A DNA stretch of 24,375 bases from CAZFCK01 sp964517355 (GTDB lineage Bacteria > Desulfobacterota > Desulfovibrionia > Desulfovibrionales > Desulfovibrionaceae): NCBI GenBank assembly GCA_964517355.1, contig CAZFCK010000047.1, forward strand, positions 1 to 24,375, read 5' to 3'. The number at the start of each line of letters is the position of its first letter. Position 1 is the first letter of the stretch. The notes beneath the pieces were generated by a model that saw only the letters and a list, made by a program, of their open reading frames with translations, did no database searches and was not told where the DNA came from. Of the stretch, positions 1 to 7,154 are shown piece after piece. The position numbers were made by a program, and so were the translations under genes.

Positions 1-49
1 TGGAAATTGTTTCAGGGGAGAGCCTTGTTTCAAGGCGAAAATGCGCTAG
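1..49 (+). repeat. 106-bp three-hairpin repeat, copy A (3' part)
   Basis: These 49 bases are identical to the last 49 bases of the full copy at 4245-4350 and end in the same GCGCTAG. The 5' part lies beyond the window start. The visible part includes the third hairpin (GCCTTG-TTT-CAAGGC) and half of the second. Confidence 0.9.
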
Positions 50-82
50 GCCGTGCTTCTAAATTCGTTTTTAAAAGAAAAT

Positions 83-177
83 GCGAGAGGGGAAACCCTT
101 TGTTAACGGCAGCCGTTAGGCGCGGTCGTTTCGCGCCTAACGGATGCCGACAGCGGAGCTAGGGGTTCCCCTCTCGC
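83..177. repeat. Nested inverted repeat (cruciform-like)
   Basis: Outer arms GCGAGAGGGGAA (83-94) and TTCCCCTCTCGC (166-177) are perfectly complementary over 12 bases. Inside them, CCGTTAGGCGCG (113-124) and CGCGCCTAACGG (132-143) form a second perfect 12-bp stem with a 7-base loop. The size and double stem exceed a simple terminator, and no T-run follows on either strand. It could be a structured repeat or processed RNA; its role is unknown. Confidence 0.7.
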
Positions 178-235
178 GCTCTCCCCTTCCCAACATCGTT
201 TAATTTTAAGAAGTTATACCATTTTTCATTTCCAG

Positions 236-323
236 ATAAAAGTTTTGGAGATTCTTAAGAACCTTTTTCAAAAGGTTCTTAAGTCGCCGAAGGCGTTCCT
301 GTTTCAACGTCAAAATGCTTTAG
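236..323 (-). repeat. Dispersed repeat family 2, copy 1
   Basis: Read on the minus strand, this segment matches 19160-19249 at roughly three quarters of positions: a CTAaAGC start, GTTGAAACA, CTTCGGCG, then CTTAAGAACC and AATCTCCAAAAC. Its core is a perfect 14-bp palindromic stem (254-267 with 270-283). The stem resembles a terminator and lies about 250 bases downstream of the minus-strand HD-GYP gene. Confidence 0.7.
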
Positions 324-335
324 GGCATTTTGCAT

Positions 336-441
336 TAGAGCATCTCACGCTTGAAAAGCGCTAGATGCTCTTATGCATTTCCCTGGAACAATTGGAAATT
401 GTTTCAGGGTAGAGCCTTGTTTCAAGGCGAAAATGCGCTAG
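336..441 (+). repeat. 106-bp three-hairpin repeat, copy B (complete)
   Basis: Differs from the copy at 4245-4350 by one base in 106. It starts TAGAGCAT and ends ATGCGCTAG, so the two ends form short imperfect inverted repeats bordered by TA. It folds into three consecutive hairpins and abuts repeat family 2 on its left side. Confidence 0.92.
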
Positions 442-470
442 TTGAACAAAACATGAATGAAACAGTGGTA

Positions 471-516
471 TTCCCGGCGTCCGGGGGCCTCCCCTGGTCG
501 TCGTGCTGGCGCGAAA
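471..516 (+). repeat. GC-rich dispersed repeat family 3, copy 1
   Basis: TTCCCGGCGTCC followed by GGTCGTCGTGC and GGCGCGA is shared with 22031-22074 and, more distantly, 19341-19387. All three copies point the same way and each follows an A-rich stretch of about 30 bases. The function is unknown. This copy ends just before the stop codon of the HD-GYP gene. Confidence 0.6.
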
Positions 517-533
517 GCCAGCGAAGTTATTCA

Positions 534-2666
534 TCAACACGTAGTGGAGTGGGCGGCGTTTTCCAGCAAGGGGGCCAGAAATTCCAGGAATTGCTTTTTT
601 CCGAAGGGCCGGTTGATGGTCTGCGTAAAGCCCGCTTCGTTGATACGTGATGCGTGATGCAGCAAATAGGGGGCGGCCATGGCGACCACGTTGCGGCGCG
701 GAAGGCCGTGCCGTTGCTCCCACTCCCGAATGCGGTGCACGAATTCATATCCGTCCATGGGCAGGAGTTCGAGGTCAACCAGAACAAGGTCTGGTCTGCA
801 TTTGACGAGTTTCGTCAGGCCCTCCAGCCCGCTACAGGCGAATTCCATGAGATACGGGGTGGTTTTCAGAAAATAATGCAGGAGCATGCGGGTACTTTCC
901 GAATCGTCCACCACCAGCACCACAGGCCTGGGGCGCGGAGCGCACGGCCGTGGCGGGGCCAGGAGCAGCCGCTCCACATTTCGGGCCAGCACATCTCCCG
1001 AATAAATATTTTGCACGTCCTTGAGCGAGATATCCACTTGATTCGGACGCAGTTCTTCACGGGCGTAATGCAGCAACAGCTGGCTGTTTATCAACAGGTC
1101 GTGAACGTCGCTGTCTATTTGCCCCGCATCCCGCATCGAGCCCAGAATACTCATGGCTTGCGAGAGGGGCATGGGCTCCTTGTAGGGGCGGTCCGGGGCC
1201 GTCAGGGCTTCAAAAATGTCGGCCACAGCCATGATGCGCGCCTGGAGCGACAACTCGTCTTTTGTGAGCCCGAAGGGGTATCCCGTGCCGTCGAGTTTTT
1301 CGTGATGATGCGCGGCGAATTCCGGCACGCGCTTGAGATGCTTCGGAAACGGAAGCTTCTTGAGCATGCGGTAGGTGACGCCGGCGTGGTTTTCGATGAT
1401 CCGGCGTTCCTCCTGAGTCAATGAGCCCTTGGGAACAACGAGGTTGTGCACTTCATCCTTTTCCAGATAGGGGCGCTCCTCGCCGTCGCAGACAAAAGTC
1501 TTTGCGCCAATGGCCTTGATGCGTTCGATGTCCGTTTGCGTGAGCCGGTTTTCCGGCGCGTTGCACTTGAGGATGAACTGTTTTTCCTCCTCCAACCGGG
1601 TAAGCCGGTTTTGGAGATCCTGCCCGGGATCAGGCGGGGGCGCGTTGTTTTCCTCCGCTCTGGATTGGGCGAGGGTTTCGCGCAGCCATGCGTTTTCCAT
1701 GCATTTGGCAATGAGCTGAAAACGGGTGGCCACGAGATGGGCGCGATCGTAAATGGTTTCCAATTTTTTTGATTTATCAATAAGATACTTGGGCGTTATG
1801 ATTTTTCCAATATCGTGCAGCCATGCCGCGAGGCGGATTTCTTCGATTTCAGCAGATGAAAAGTGCGTTTCGCGAAACGCACCCTGCTCGGTTTGATTGA
1901 TTTCCTCCGCGATCATGGTGGCCAATTTGCTGACACGGGCGATATGCCCCCCGGTGTAGTGAGATTTCTCTTCAATGGCGCCGGCAATACTGCGGATAAA
2001 GGCGTCGAACAGGTTTTCCAGGTCCAGGATCAGCCGCGTTTTCGTGAGCGTGACCGCGGCCTGGGAGGCCAGGGCGGCGACCAGGGTGACATACTCGTCG
2101 TTGAAGACCGTGACCGCGCTGGTTTTTTCATGGCGGGCGTTGAGCAGTTGCAGCACGCCGATGACGTCTTTCTCATGGTTGCGCATGGGAATCACCAGCA
2201 TGGAGCGCGAGCGGTAGCCCGTGGTGGCGTCGTAAGCGCGGGTGCCGGAAAAATCAAAATCTTTTGATTCGTAAACGTCAGGTATGTTGACTATTTCTCC
2301 GGTAAGCGCCACGTGTGAGGAAACATTGGCGTGATTCTCCCTTTCCTGAATGAAGAGCGGCACCGGAGGCATGGTGATTTCGTCGCCCTCCAGTCCTCCG
2401 AGGAAGGCGTTCATTGTTTCGTTTTGCATGATCACGAAAATGAGGTGGGTGCGCTCGTCATTGACCATGTACAGCGTGCCGGCGTCGGCGTTGGTTATGT
2501 CGCGCGCCTCGTGGACGATCATTTCCAGGAGCCTGGGAATGTTTTCGCCCCCGGACAGGGCCATGCCGATTTCCGCGTAGCGGCTGAGATGATAGCGCTG
2601 GAAATTGATATAGGTATCGAGAGTATCTGTAGTGGGAAAAAGAAACAGAGGAGCTTTGGGCTTCAT
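534..2666 (-). CDS. GAF - HD-GYP phosphodiesterase - receiver domain protein
   Basis: A 710-residue cytoplasmic signalling protein. An N-terminal GAF-like sensor occupies roughly residues 40-210. An HD-GYP domain follows at about 220-530, with H284/D285 in LHDIGK, HHEKLDGTGYP at 454-464 and GYP at 462-464, so hydrolysis of cyclic di-GMP is expected from the family. About 115 extra residues, partly charged and coiled-coil-like, separate the HD motif from the next conserved helix. The C-terminus (about 580-705) is a receiver with D587/D588 and phospho-acceptor D631, but the usual Thr and Lys switch residues appear as A664 and R686. The start is supported by AGAGG five bases upstream of the ATG. 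It lies 36 bases downstream of malQ on the same strand, so co-transcription is likely. The input signal is unknown. Confidence 0.9.
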   Translation of the reverse strand: MKPKAPLFLFPTTDTLDTYINFQRYHLSRYAEIGMALSGGENIPRLLEMIVHEARDITNADAGTLYMVNDERTHLIFVIMQNETMNAFLGGLEGDEITMPPVPLFIQERENHANVSSHVALTGEIVNIPDVYESKDFDFSGTRAYDATTGYRSRSMLVIPMRNHEKDVIGVLQLLNARHEKTSAVTVFNDEYVTLVAALASQAAVTLTKTRLILDLENLFDAFIRSIAGAIEEKSHYTGGHIARVSKLATMIAEEINQTEQGAFRETHFSSAEIEEIRLAAWLHDIGKIITPKYLIDKSKKLETIYDRAHLVATRFQLIAKCMENAWLRETLAQSRAEENNAPPPDPGQDLQNRLTRLEEEKQFILKCNAPENRLTQTDIERIKAIGAKTFVCDGEERPYLEKDEVHNLVVPKGSLTQEERRIIENHAGVTYRMLKKLPFPKHLKRVPEFAAHHHEKLDGTGYPFGLTKDELSLQARIMAVADIFEALTAPDRPYKEPMPLSQAMSILGSMRDAGQIDSDVHDLLINSQLLLHYAREELRPNQVDISLKDVQNIYSGDVLARNVERLLLAPPRPCAPRPRPVVLVVDDSESTRMLLHYFLKTTPYLMEFACSGLEGLTKLVKCRPDLVLVDLELLPMDGYEFVHRIREWEQRHGLPRRNVVAMAAPYLLHHASRINEAGFTQTINRPFGKKQFLEFLAPLLENAAHSTTC

Positions 2667-2702
2667 GGAGCACCTCTCGGGGTAATGGGACTTATCGACC
2701 GG

Positions 2703-4211
2703 TCACGCAGGACATACCCTGCCATAGAGTTTAGCAAAGTCGAAGAAGTGCTGCGCCCTGTGCAGGTCGAGTTCTTCGGGGCGCACGCGCCACATCCAGT
2801 TGCCGTTGCTGCTGGAGGGGGTGTTCATCCGGGTTTCTCCTCCCAGGCCGAGGATGTCCTGCATGGGGAAGATCGCGGTATTGGCCACGCTGGCCATGGC
2901 CAGACGGATGGCGATCATATGGGCCTGGCCGTCGTGGTTGTGCAGGCCGGCGTACTTCAGAAAACGGTGTTGGTCATCGGGCGAGGCTTCGTTGTAGAAC
3001 CAGCCGTTGACGGTGTTGTTGTCGTGGGTTCCGGTGTACACCACGCTGTTGCGGGTATGATTATGGGGCGCGTAGGGATTGTCCGGCAAGTTCTGCCCGA
3101 AACAAAACTGGAGGATGACCATGCCCGGAAAGCCGTAAGTGTCCTTGAGTTCACGAACATCAGCCGTGATGACCCCCAAGTCTTCGGCAATGAGCGGCAA
3201 GGTGGGGATGCGGCGCAACAGGCTGGTGAAGAAGCGCGTTCCGGGGCCGTCGATCCATTCGCCGTTCACGGCGGTTTTTTCCGTGGCGGGCACTTCCCAA
3301 TAGGCGGAAAAAGCGCGGAAGTGGTCGAGCCGGATGATGTCGTAGAGGCCCAGGGCGTGGGCCATGCGTTTGATCCACCAGTCATAGCCGGTTTTTCCCA
3401 GCGCGTCCCAGTCATAGACCGGGTTTCCCCAGAGCTGTCCCGTGGCGCTGAAATAATCGGGGGGTACGCCGGCGACGTATTCGGGCGTGCGTTTGGGGCC
3501 GAGTTTGAAAATGGCATGATTGCCCCATACGTCGGCGCTGTCCAGGGTCACATAGATGGGCATGTCGCCGATGATGCTCACGCCTTTGTCGTTGCAATAC
3601 TCTTTGAGCTGGCGCCACTGGTTGAAAAAGATGAATTGGACGAATTTTTCGTAGAGAATGGCTTCCGCGGCATCCTTGCGCCAGTACGCCAGGGCGTCCG
3701 GTAAACGGTCGCGGTATTCGGTGGGCCATTCGATCCACATAGCGCCGTGGAAGCGGTCCTTGAGGGTGGCGAAGAGGGCGTAATCGTCGAGCCAAAAGGC
3801 ATTGTGCTCCACAAAACGCAGAAACGCGTAGTTCGTATCCAGGCCGGACCGGTTGCGGATAAACGCCTTTTGCAGCAGTGAGGTTTTGAACTGTTCGGCC
3901 TGCTCGTAGTGCGCGCGTCCAGGATCGTGCTCAGGGAAAGGAGGCACGTCTTCCGGGGCGAGATATCCGTCGGCCACGAGCACTTCGGGGCTGATGAGCA
4001 GAAAGTTGCCGGCAAACGCGCTGGCGCTGGAATAGGGGGAATTTCCGATGGCCGGAGACGTGGGGGTCAGGGGCAGAATTTGCCAGTAGCTTTGTTGCAG
4101 CGTGGCGAGATACTCCGCGAAGCGGAAGGCCCAGGGGCCCATATCGCCCACGCCGAAAGCGGAGGGTAACGAAGTGACGTGCAACAAAATGCCGCTGGCG
4201 CGTACCTGCAT
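2703..4211 (-). CDS. malQ: 4-alpha-glucanotransferase (amylomaltase, GH77)
   Basis: A 502-residue protein of the usual length for GH77. The enzyme transfers alpha-1,4-glucan segments between malto-oligosaccharides in glycogen or maltodextrin metabolism and is cytoplasmic. Family hallmarks are visible: SGILLHVTSLPS at the N-terminus, GNSPYSSASAFAGN, nucleophile D296 in IIRLDHFRA, acid/base E343 in IAEDLG and D397 in GTHDNN. The positions agree closely with the catalytic triad of Thermus amylomaltase. It is the upstream gene of a pair with the HD-GYP protein. A copy of the 106-bp repeat ends only 33 bases upstream of the start codon, so the promoter must lie inside or beyond that repeat. The ribosome binding site is modest (GGGAC). 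Confidence 0.95.
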   Translation of the reverse strand: MQVRASGILLHVTSLPSAFGVGDMGPWAFRFAEYLATLQQSYWQILPLTPTSPAIGNSPYSSASAFAGNFLLISPEVLVADGYLAPEDVPPFPEHDPGRAHYEQAEQFKTSLLQKAFIRNRSGLDTNYAFLRFVEHNAFWLDDYALFATLKDRFHGAMWIEWPTEYRDRLPDALAYWRKDAAEAILYEKFVQFIFFNQWRQLKEYCNDKGVSIIGDMPIYVTLDSADVWGNHAIFKLGPKRTPEYVAGVPPDYFSATGQLWGNPVYDWDALGKTGYDWWIKRMAHALGLYDIIRLDHFRAFSAYWEVPATEKTAVNGEWIDGPGTRFFTSLLRRIPTLPLIAEDLGVITADVRELKDTYGFPGMVILQFCFGQNLPDNPYAPHNHTRNSVVYTGTHDNNTVNGWFYNEASPDDQHRFLKYAGLHNHDGQAHMIAIRLAMASVANTAIFPMQDILGLGGETRMNTPSSSNGNWMWRVRPEELDLHRAQHFFDFAKLYGRVCPA

Positions 4212-4794
4212 AAAATGTCCCTATCCGTCGTGCGGTTGTAACGTTAGAGCATCTCACGCTTGAAAAGCGCTAGATGCTCTTATGCATTTCCCTGGAACAA
4301 TTGGAAATTGTTTCAGGGGAGAGCCTTGTTTCAAGGCGAAAATGCGCTAGTGCCCGTGGCTATGCGGCAAGAGCCGCGTTACAGATCCGGCAAGGCTACG
4401 AACGAATCTGTAGAGCGTGATTGCAACAACTTGTTCCTATGGGAAATGTCCCAGTGCGTGATCGCACCCTGCGGACCTCTGCAACCAAACATGCGGCTAC
4501 ATATTTATCAGGCGGGCACAGTGAACGCAAGCGAGGGCGAAAAAGCTCATGTTGCTACAGACAAGCTGTACGCATCAACAAAATCTGGAGCCGCGGCACA
4601 TATCCCCGCGCACCGCGGGTGTTGGAGCGTCACGCCGTGTGGTGTTCTTGACGCTGCAAAAAATTCCATGGTGCGGCGCTCCGCATGGAACCTGTTTGTA
4701 TTGCGCAGATAATGAAAGCGGGCATGAGGTTTGCTTGGGAAGGGTAAAGCTTTTCATGAAACAGCCGATAACTGGGAAAACAGGAGAGGCTCCA
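4212..4794. other. Spacer upstream of malQ and of the small basic protein
   Basis: Apart from the repeat at 4245-4350, no gene is supported. Open frames here lack ribosome binding sites. Small dyads occur, for example TTCCAT...GCGG-CGCT-CCGCATGGAA at about 4665-4691, which may be a leader hairpin for the small gene starting at 4795. No certain promoter was recognised. Confidence 0.55.
4245..4350 (+). repeat. 106-bp three-hairpin repeat, copy C (complete, reference copy)
   Basis: Hairpin 1 pairs 4246-4254 with 4272-4280 (AGAGCATCT/AGATGCTCT) and has an inner CGCTT-GAA-AAGCG stem. Hairpin 2 pairs 4290-4302 with 4306-4318 with one G-U pair. Hairpin 3 is GCCTTG-TTT-CAAGGC (4323-4337). The ends are TAGAGCAT and ATGCGCTA. 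It has no coding capacity, so if mobile it would be a non-autonomous, MITE-like element. Confidence 0.92.
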
Positions 4795-4941
4795 ATGATC
4801 GCTTTCAGAGCAAGGTTGCAGCACCGCATGAACCCGCTGCATTTGTATTGCCGTTTGCGCGATATGGGAATGAGCGTTCCCACCGCGCAACGGGTGAGCG
4901 GGTTTTACGAGCGGTTCGTCTACAGGTTGGCGCTGTGCTGA
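4795..4941 (+). CDS. Small basic protein of 48 residues
   Basis: Not recognised with certainty. AGGAGAGG ends five bases before this ATG, a strong ribosome binding site that selects this start over the upstream in-frame ATG at 4549, which has none. The product is short, basic and rich in Arg, with a compact NPLHLYCRLRDMG stretch, a VxxAQRVSGFYER-like helix and no signal peptide or membrane segment. It looks like a folded helical miniprotein rather than a random frame; similar short basic proteins are, from memory, annotated as hypothetical in Desulfovibrio genomes. It stands alone between repeats, with a 13-bp perfect inverted repeat 130 bases downstream. The function is unknown. Confidence 0.55.
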   Translation: MIAFRARLQHRMNPLHLYCRLRDMGMSVPTAQRVSGFYERFVYRLALC

Positions 4942-5073
4942 TGGGCATTGGCGGCAACGCTCTGAAAGCGGCGGAAATCGCCTTTTTCGGGGAGTTGCCG
5001 GAAAAAAGCACGGTACCGTTGTGGTAAGGCAACATTCAAGCACATTTTCAGGGCGCGCAGGAAAAAATGAAGA

Positions 5074-5122
5074 TATCCGAGGGGAACTTCTCCGCAAGAT
5101 GAGAGAGTTTTCCCCTCGGATA
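5074..5122. terminator. Perfect 13-bp inverted repeat, possible terminator
   Basis: TATCCGAGGGGAA (5074-5086) pairs perfectly with TTCCCCTCGGATA (5110-5122) around a 23-base loop. No T-run follows, so termination is only possible; it could be another structured intergenic element. Confidence 0.3.
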
Positions 5123-5199
5123 GGAACAATCGCCCCGCCACCCTTTGCCGCGCACATGGAATACCATTTCCCGATTCTAATTTATTTAATGAACATTTA

Positions 5200-5262
5200 C
5201 CGGGGGGAAACCTTTTCAAAGGGTTTCCCCCTCGCATATCCAGTGAATGAATCGGCGTTTCC
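5200..5262 (+). repeat. Dispersed repeat family 4, partial copy
   Basis: These 63 bases match 22128-22190 without gaps, with six differences. They share the G-rich/C-rich hairpin and the CTCGCATATCCAGTGAAT block. The left terminal inverted repeat seen in the other copy is not recognisable here. Confidence 0.8.
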
Positions 5263-5268
5263 TCGTCT

Positions 5269-6666
5269 CTACAGGGCCAATGCGGCGCGCAACCGCGCAA
5301 GCGTGCTTTTCTTGCCCAGAACTTCCATCATTTCGAACAGTCCGGGACTGAAGGTGCGGCCTGTGAGGGCTACGCGGATGGGCTGCGCCAGCAGCTTGAA
5401 CTTGACGCCCTGCTCTTCGATGTAGGCCGCGAAGGCGGCTTCCATGGTCGGGTGGTCAAAAGGCTCCATGGGCTCGAGAAAAGCGATTACGCGCTCCAGG
5501 TGTTCCTTGACTTCGGGAGTCAGGAATTTGGCGACCGCCGCGGCATCGTATTCCAGCGCGGTATCCGGGGTCACGAAGATGGCGCTCTGTTCCGCCATTT
5601 CTCCCATGGTTTTCGCACGGGGTTGGAAAAGGGGAACAACTTTTTCCAGAATATCCAATGGAGCGTCCGCACATCCGCGTGTCGCGAGCTGCTCCGCCAG
5701 CAGTCCGGCCAGGCGTTGCGGAGATGCTTCCTTGATGTAGTGGCTGTTGAGCCAGTTGAGTTTTTCCGGGTCCAGAGCGGAAGGAGAGGAATTGAGCTGC
5801 TCCACGCTGAAAAGGCGCAGCAGATCCTCGCGCGAGAAAATTTCCTGATCCCCGTGTGCCCAGCCCAGGCGCACCAGGTAATTGACGACCGCTTCGGGCA
5901 GATAGCCGTCGTTTTCGTATTCCACCACGGAACGGGCGCCGTGGCGCTTGGAAAGTTTTTTCTTGTCCGGCCCCAGGATCATGGGCACGTGGCCGAATTG
6001 CGGCACGGGGAAGCCCAGGGCCTTGTAGAGCAGGATCTGCCGTGGCGTGTTGTTCACATGGTCGTCGCCGCGCAGTACCAGCGTAACGCCTTGGTCGTGG
6101 TCGTCGGCCACCACGGCCAGGTTGTAGGTCGGCGTGCCGTCCGGGCGGCGCAGCACCATGTCGTCGAGTTCGCCGTTGTCCACGGCGATGGTGCCCTTGA
6201 CCACGTCGTCGAAAACGGTTTTGCCGTCGAGCGGTCCTTTGAAACGCACCACGCGCCCCTCTCCCGGTCCCAATCCCCGTTCCCGGCAGCGTCCGTTGTA
6301 CTTGGGCTTTTTCCCGGTGGCGCGGGCTTCCTCGCGCATGGCTTCCACTTCTTCGGGCGTGCAGTCGCACCAGTAGGCGTGGCCGCTTTCCAGCAGCTTG
6401 TCGATATGCTGGTTATAGAAATCGAACCGCTGGCTCTGGTAGATGGGCTCGCCGTCCCAGTCCAGCCCCAGCCACGTCATGGAGCGCAGAATGGCTTGGG
6501 TCATCTCATCGCTGGAGCGCGTCCGGTCCGTATCCTCGATGCGCAGAAGGAAAGAGCCGCCGTTGCTGCGTGCGTAGAGCCAGGAAAAAATCGCGGTGCG
6601 AGCGCCGCCGATATGCAAATGCCCTGTCGGGCTGGGGGCGAAACGGGTAACAGGTGGGGTGGGCAT
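5269..6666 (-). CDS. gltX: Glutamyl-tRNA synthetase
   Basis: A class I aminoacyl-tRNA synthetase that charges tRNA-Glu. The HIGH-type motif lies in PSPTGHLHIGG near residues 11-21 and the KMSKS-type motif is KLSKR at about 237-241. Cysteines C100, C102 and C127 with Y123 match the zinc site of bacterial GluRS. With the start at 6666 the protein is 465 residues, typical for the family. GAGG sits upstream of that ATG, and the alternative start at 6693 would run into the nfu terminator hairpin, so the internal start is preferred. It is downstream of nfu on the same strand but separated by a terminator, so some separate initiation is likely. Confidence 0.96.
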   Translation of the reverse strand: MPTPPVTRFAPSPTGHLHIGGARTAIFSWLYARSNGGSFLLRIEDTDRTRSSDEMTQAILRSMTWLGLDWDGEPIYQSQRFDFYNQHIDKLLESGHAYWCDCTPEEVEAMREEARATGKKPKYNGRCRERGLGPGEGRVVRFKGPLDGKTVFDDVVKGTIAVDNGELDDMVLRRPDGTPTYNLAVVADDHDQGVTLVLRGDDHVNNTPRQILLYKALGFPVPQFGHVPMILGPDKKKLSKRHGARSVVEYENDGYLPEAVVNYLVRLGWAHGDQEIFSREDLLRLFSVEQLNSSPSALDPEKLNWLNSHYIKEASPQRLAGLLAEQLATRGCADAPLDILEKVVPLFQPRAKTMGEMAEQSAIFVTPDTALEYDAAAVAKFLTPEVKEHLERVIAFLEPMEPFDHPTMEAAFAAYIEEQGVKFKLLAQPIRVALTGRTFSPGLFEMMEVLGKKSTLARLRAALAL

Positions 6667-6690
6667 CAGGTCCTCGCTTTCAGGATGGCG

Positions 6691-6732
6691 CAAAAATGCC
6701 CCGCGCGAGTAAAGGCGAATCGCGCGGGGCTT
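6691..6732 (-). terminator. Rho-independent terminator of nfu
   Basis: GCCCCGCGCGA (6698-6708) pairs perfectly with TCGCGCGGGGC (6720-6730) around an 11-base loop. On the minus strand the hairpin is followed by ATTTTT. It begins about ten bases after the nfu stop codon. Confidence 0.85.
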
Positions 6733-6740
6733 GCAATTCG

Positions 6741-6962
6741 TTATACGGATTCAACGGCTTTGACTTCGGGCACGTCGCGCATCACGATGCGCTCGATACC
6801 GTTTTTCAACGTGATCTGCGACATGGGGCAGCCCTGGCAGGCGCCCTGCAGACGGACCTTCACGATGCCGTCGTCAGTCACATCAACCAACTCGACGTCG
6901 CCGCCGTCCGCTTGCAATGCCGGTTTCACCTTGGCCAATGAAGCTTCGACTCTTTCTCTCAT
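6741..6962 (-). CDS. NifU C-terminal domain (Nfu-type) Fe-S scaffold/carrier
   Basis: A 73-residue protein consisting of a single Nfu domain. It starts with a helix (MRERVEASLAKVKPALQADG), has the GGDVELVDV strand and carries the cluster-binding motif C42-Q-G-C45 followed by PMSQITLKNGIE. Proteins of this type bind and pass on [4Fe-4S] clusters in the cytoplasm, which suits an anaerobe rich in Fe-S enzymes such as the Hcp and ferredoxin encoded nearby. AAGGAG stands about seven bases upstream of the ATG. The nitrogenase-type NifU N-terminal domain is absent, so general Fe-S maturation is more likely than a nitrogenase-specific role. Confidence 0.93.
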   Translation of the reverse strand: MRERVEASLAKVKPALQADGGDVELVDVTDDGIVKVRLQGACQGCPMSQITLKNGIERIVMRDVPEVKAVESV

Positions 6963-7028
6963 GATACACTCCTTGGCGGATTTCTGGCCTGAAAAGAAGA
7001 CCCCTCCAGGTCAGAATAATCGTGACGC

Positions 7029-7053
7029 GAAAAAAGGGGCAGTAACGCCCTTT
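7029..7053 (-). terminator. Probable terminator of the 6PGL-like gene
   Basis: On the minus strand AAAGGG and CCCTTT form a 6-bp stem with a 9-base loop, followed by a short T-run. It lies about 100 bases past the stop of the 6PGL-like gene and before nfu, suggesting two transcription units. Confidence 0.4.
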
Positions 7054-7154
7054 GCAGGGTGGTGTCAATTGCCGTGTTCCGCGAGGTGGCGGCTGCGCGG
7101 CAGGTGTCAGGAAGTAAGTAAGCGCTGTGCGCCGCAATGGCAAGAGGCCGGGAT

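Larger units (their letters stand above)
1..533. other. Gene-free, repeat-rich spacer
   Basis: No convincing coding region is seen here; the short open frames lack ribosome binding sites and recognisable composition. The stretch holds the tail of a 106-bp repeat (1-49), a nested hairpin (83-177), an inverted copy of a second repeat family (236-323), a full copy of the 106-bp repeat (336-441) and a GC-rich repeat (471-516). It lies downstream of the minus-strand HD-GYP gene, so the hairpins at 254-283 could also terminate that transcript. Confidence 0.7.
4942..5268. other. Spacer between small protein gene and gltX 3' end
   Basis: No gene is supported. It contains the perfect inverted repeat 5074-5122 and a partial copy of repeat family 4 (5200-5262), whose GGGGGAAACC/GGGTTTCCCCC hairpin may terminate gltX transcription on the minus strand. 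Confidence 0.55.

Noticed and set aside
113..143. GTTAGGC...GCCTAAC pair resembling an integron attC site
   Set aside because: In attC the GCCTAAC-type box is 5' and the GTTAGGC-type box is 3' on either strand; here the order is reversed and there are no cassette genes or integron integrase. It is a plain hairpin.
2331..3704. Long plus-strand open frame antisense to malQ and the HD-GYP gene
   Set aside because: It is a compositional shadow of the two well-supported minus-strand genes.
4549..4794. N-terminal extension of the 48-residue protein from the ATG at 4549
   Set aside because: No ribosome binding site precedes 4549, and the extension has the composition of non-coding DNA; AGGAGAGG clearly marks 4795.
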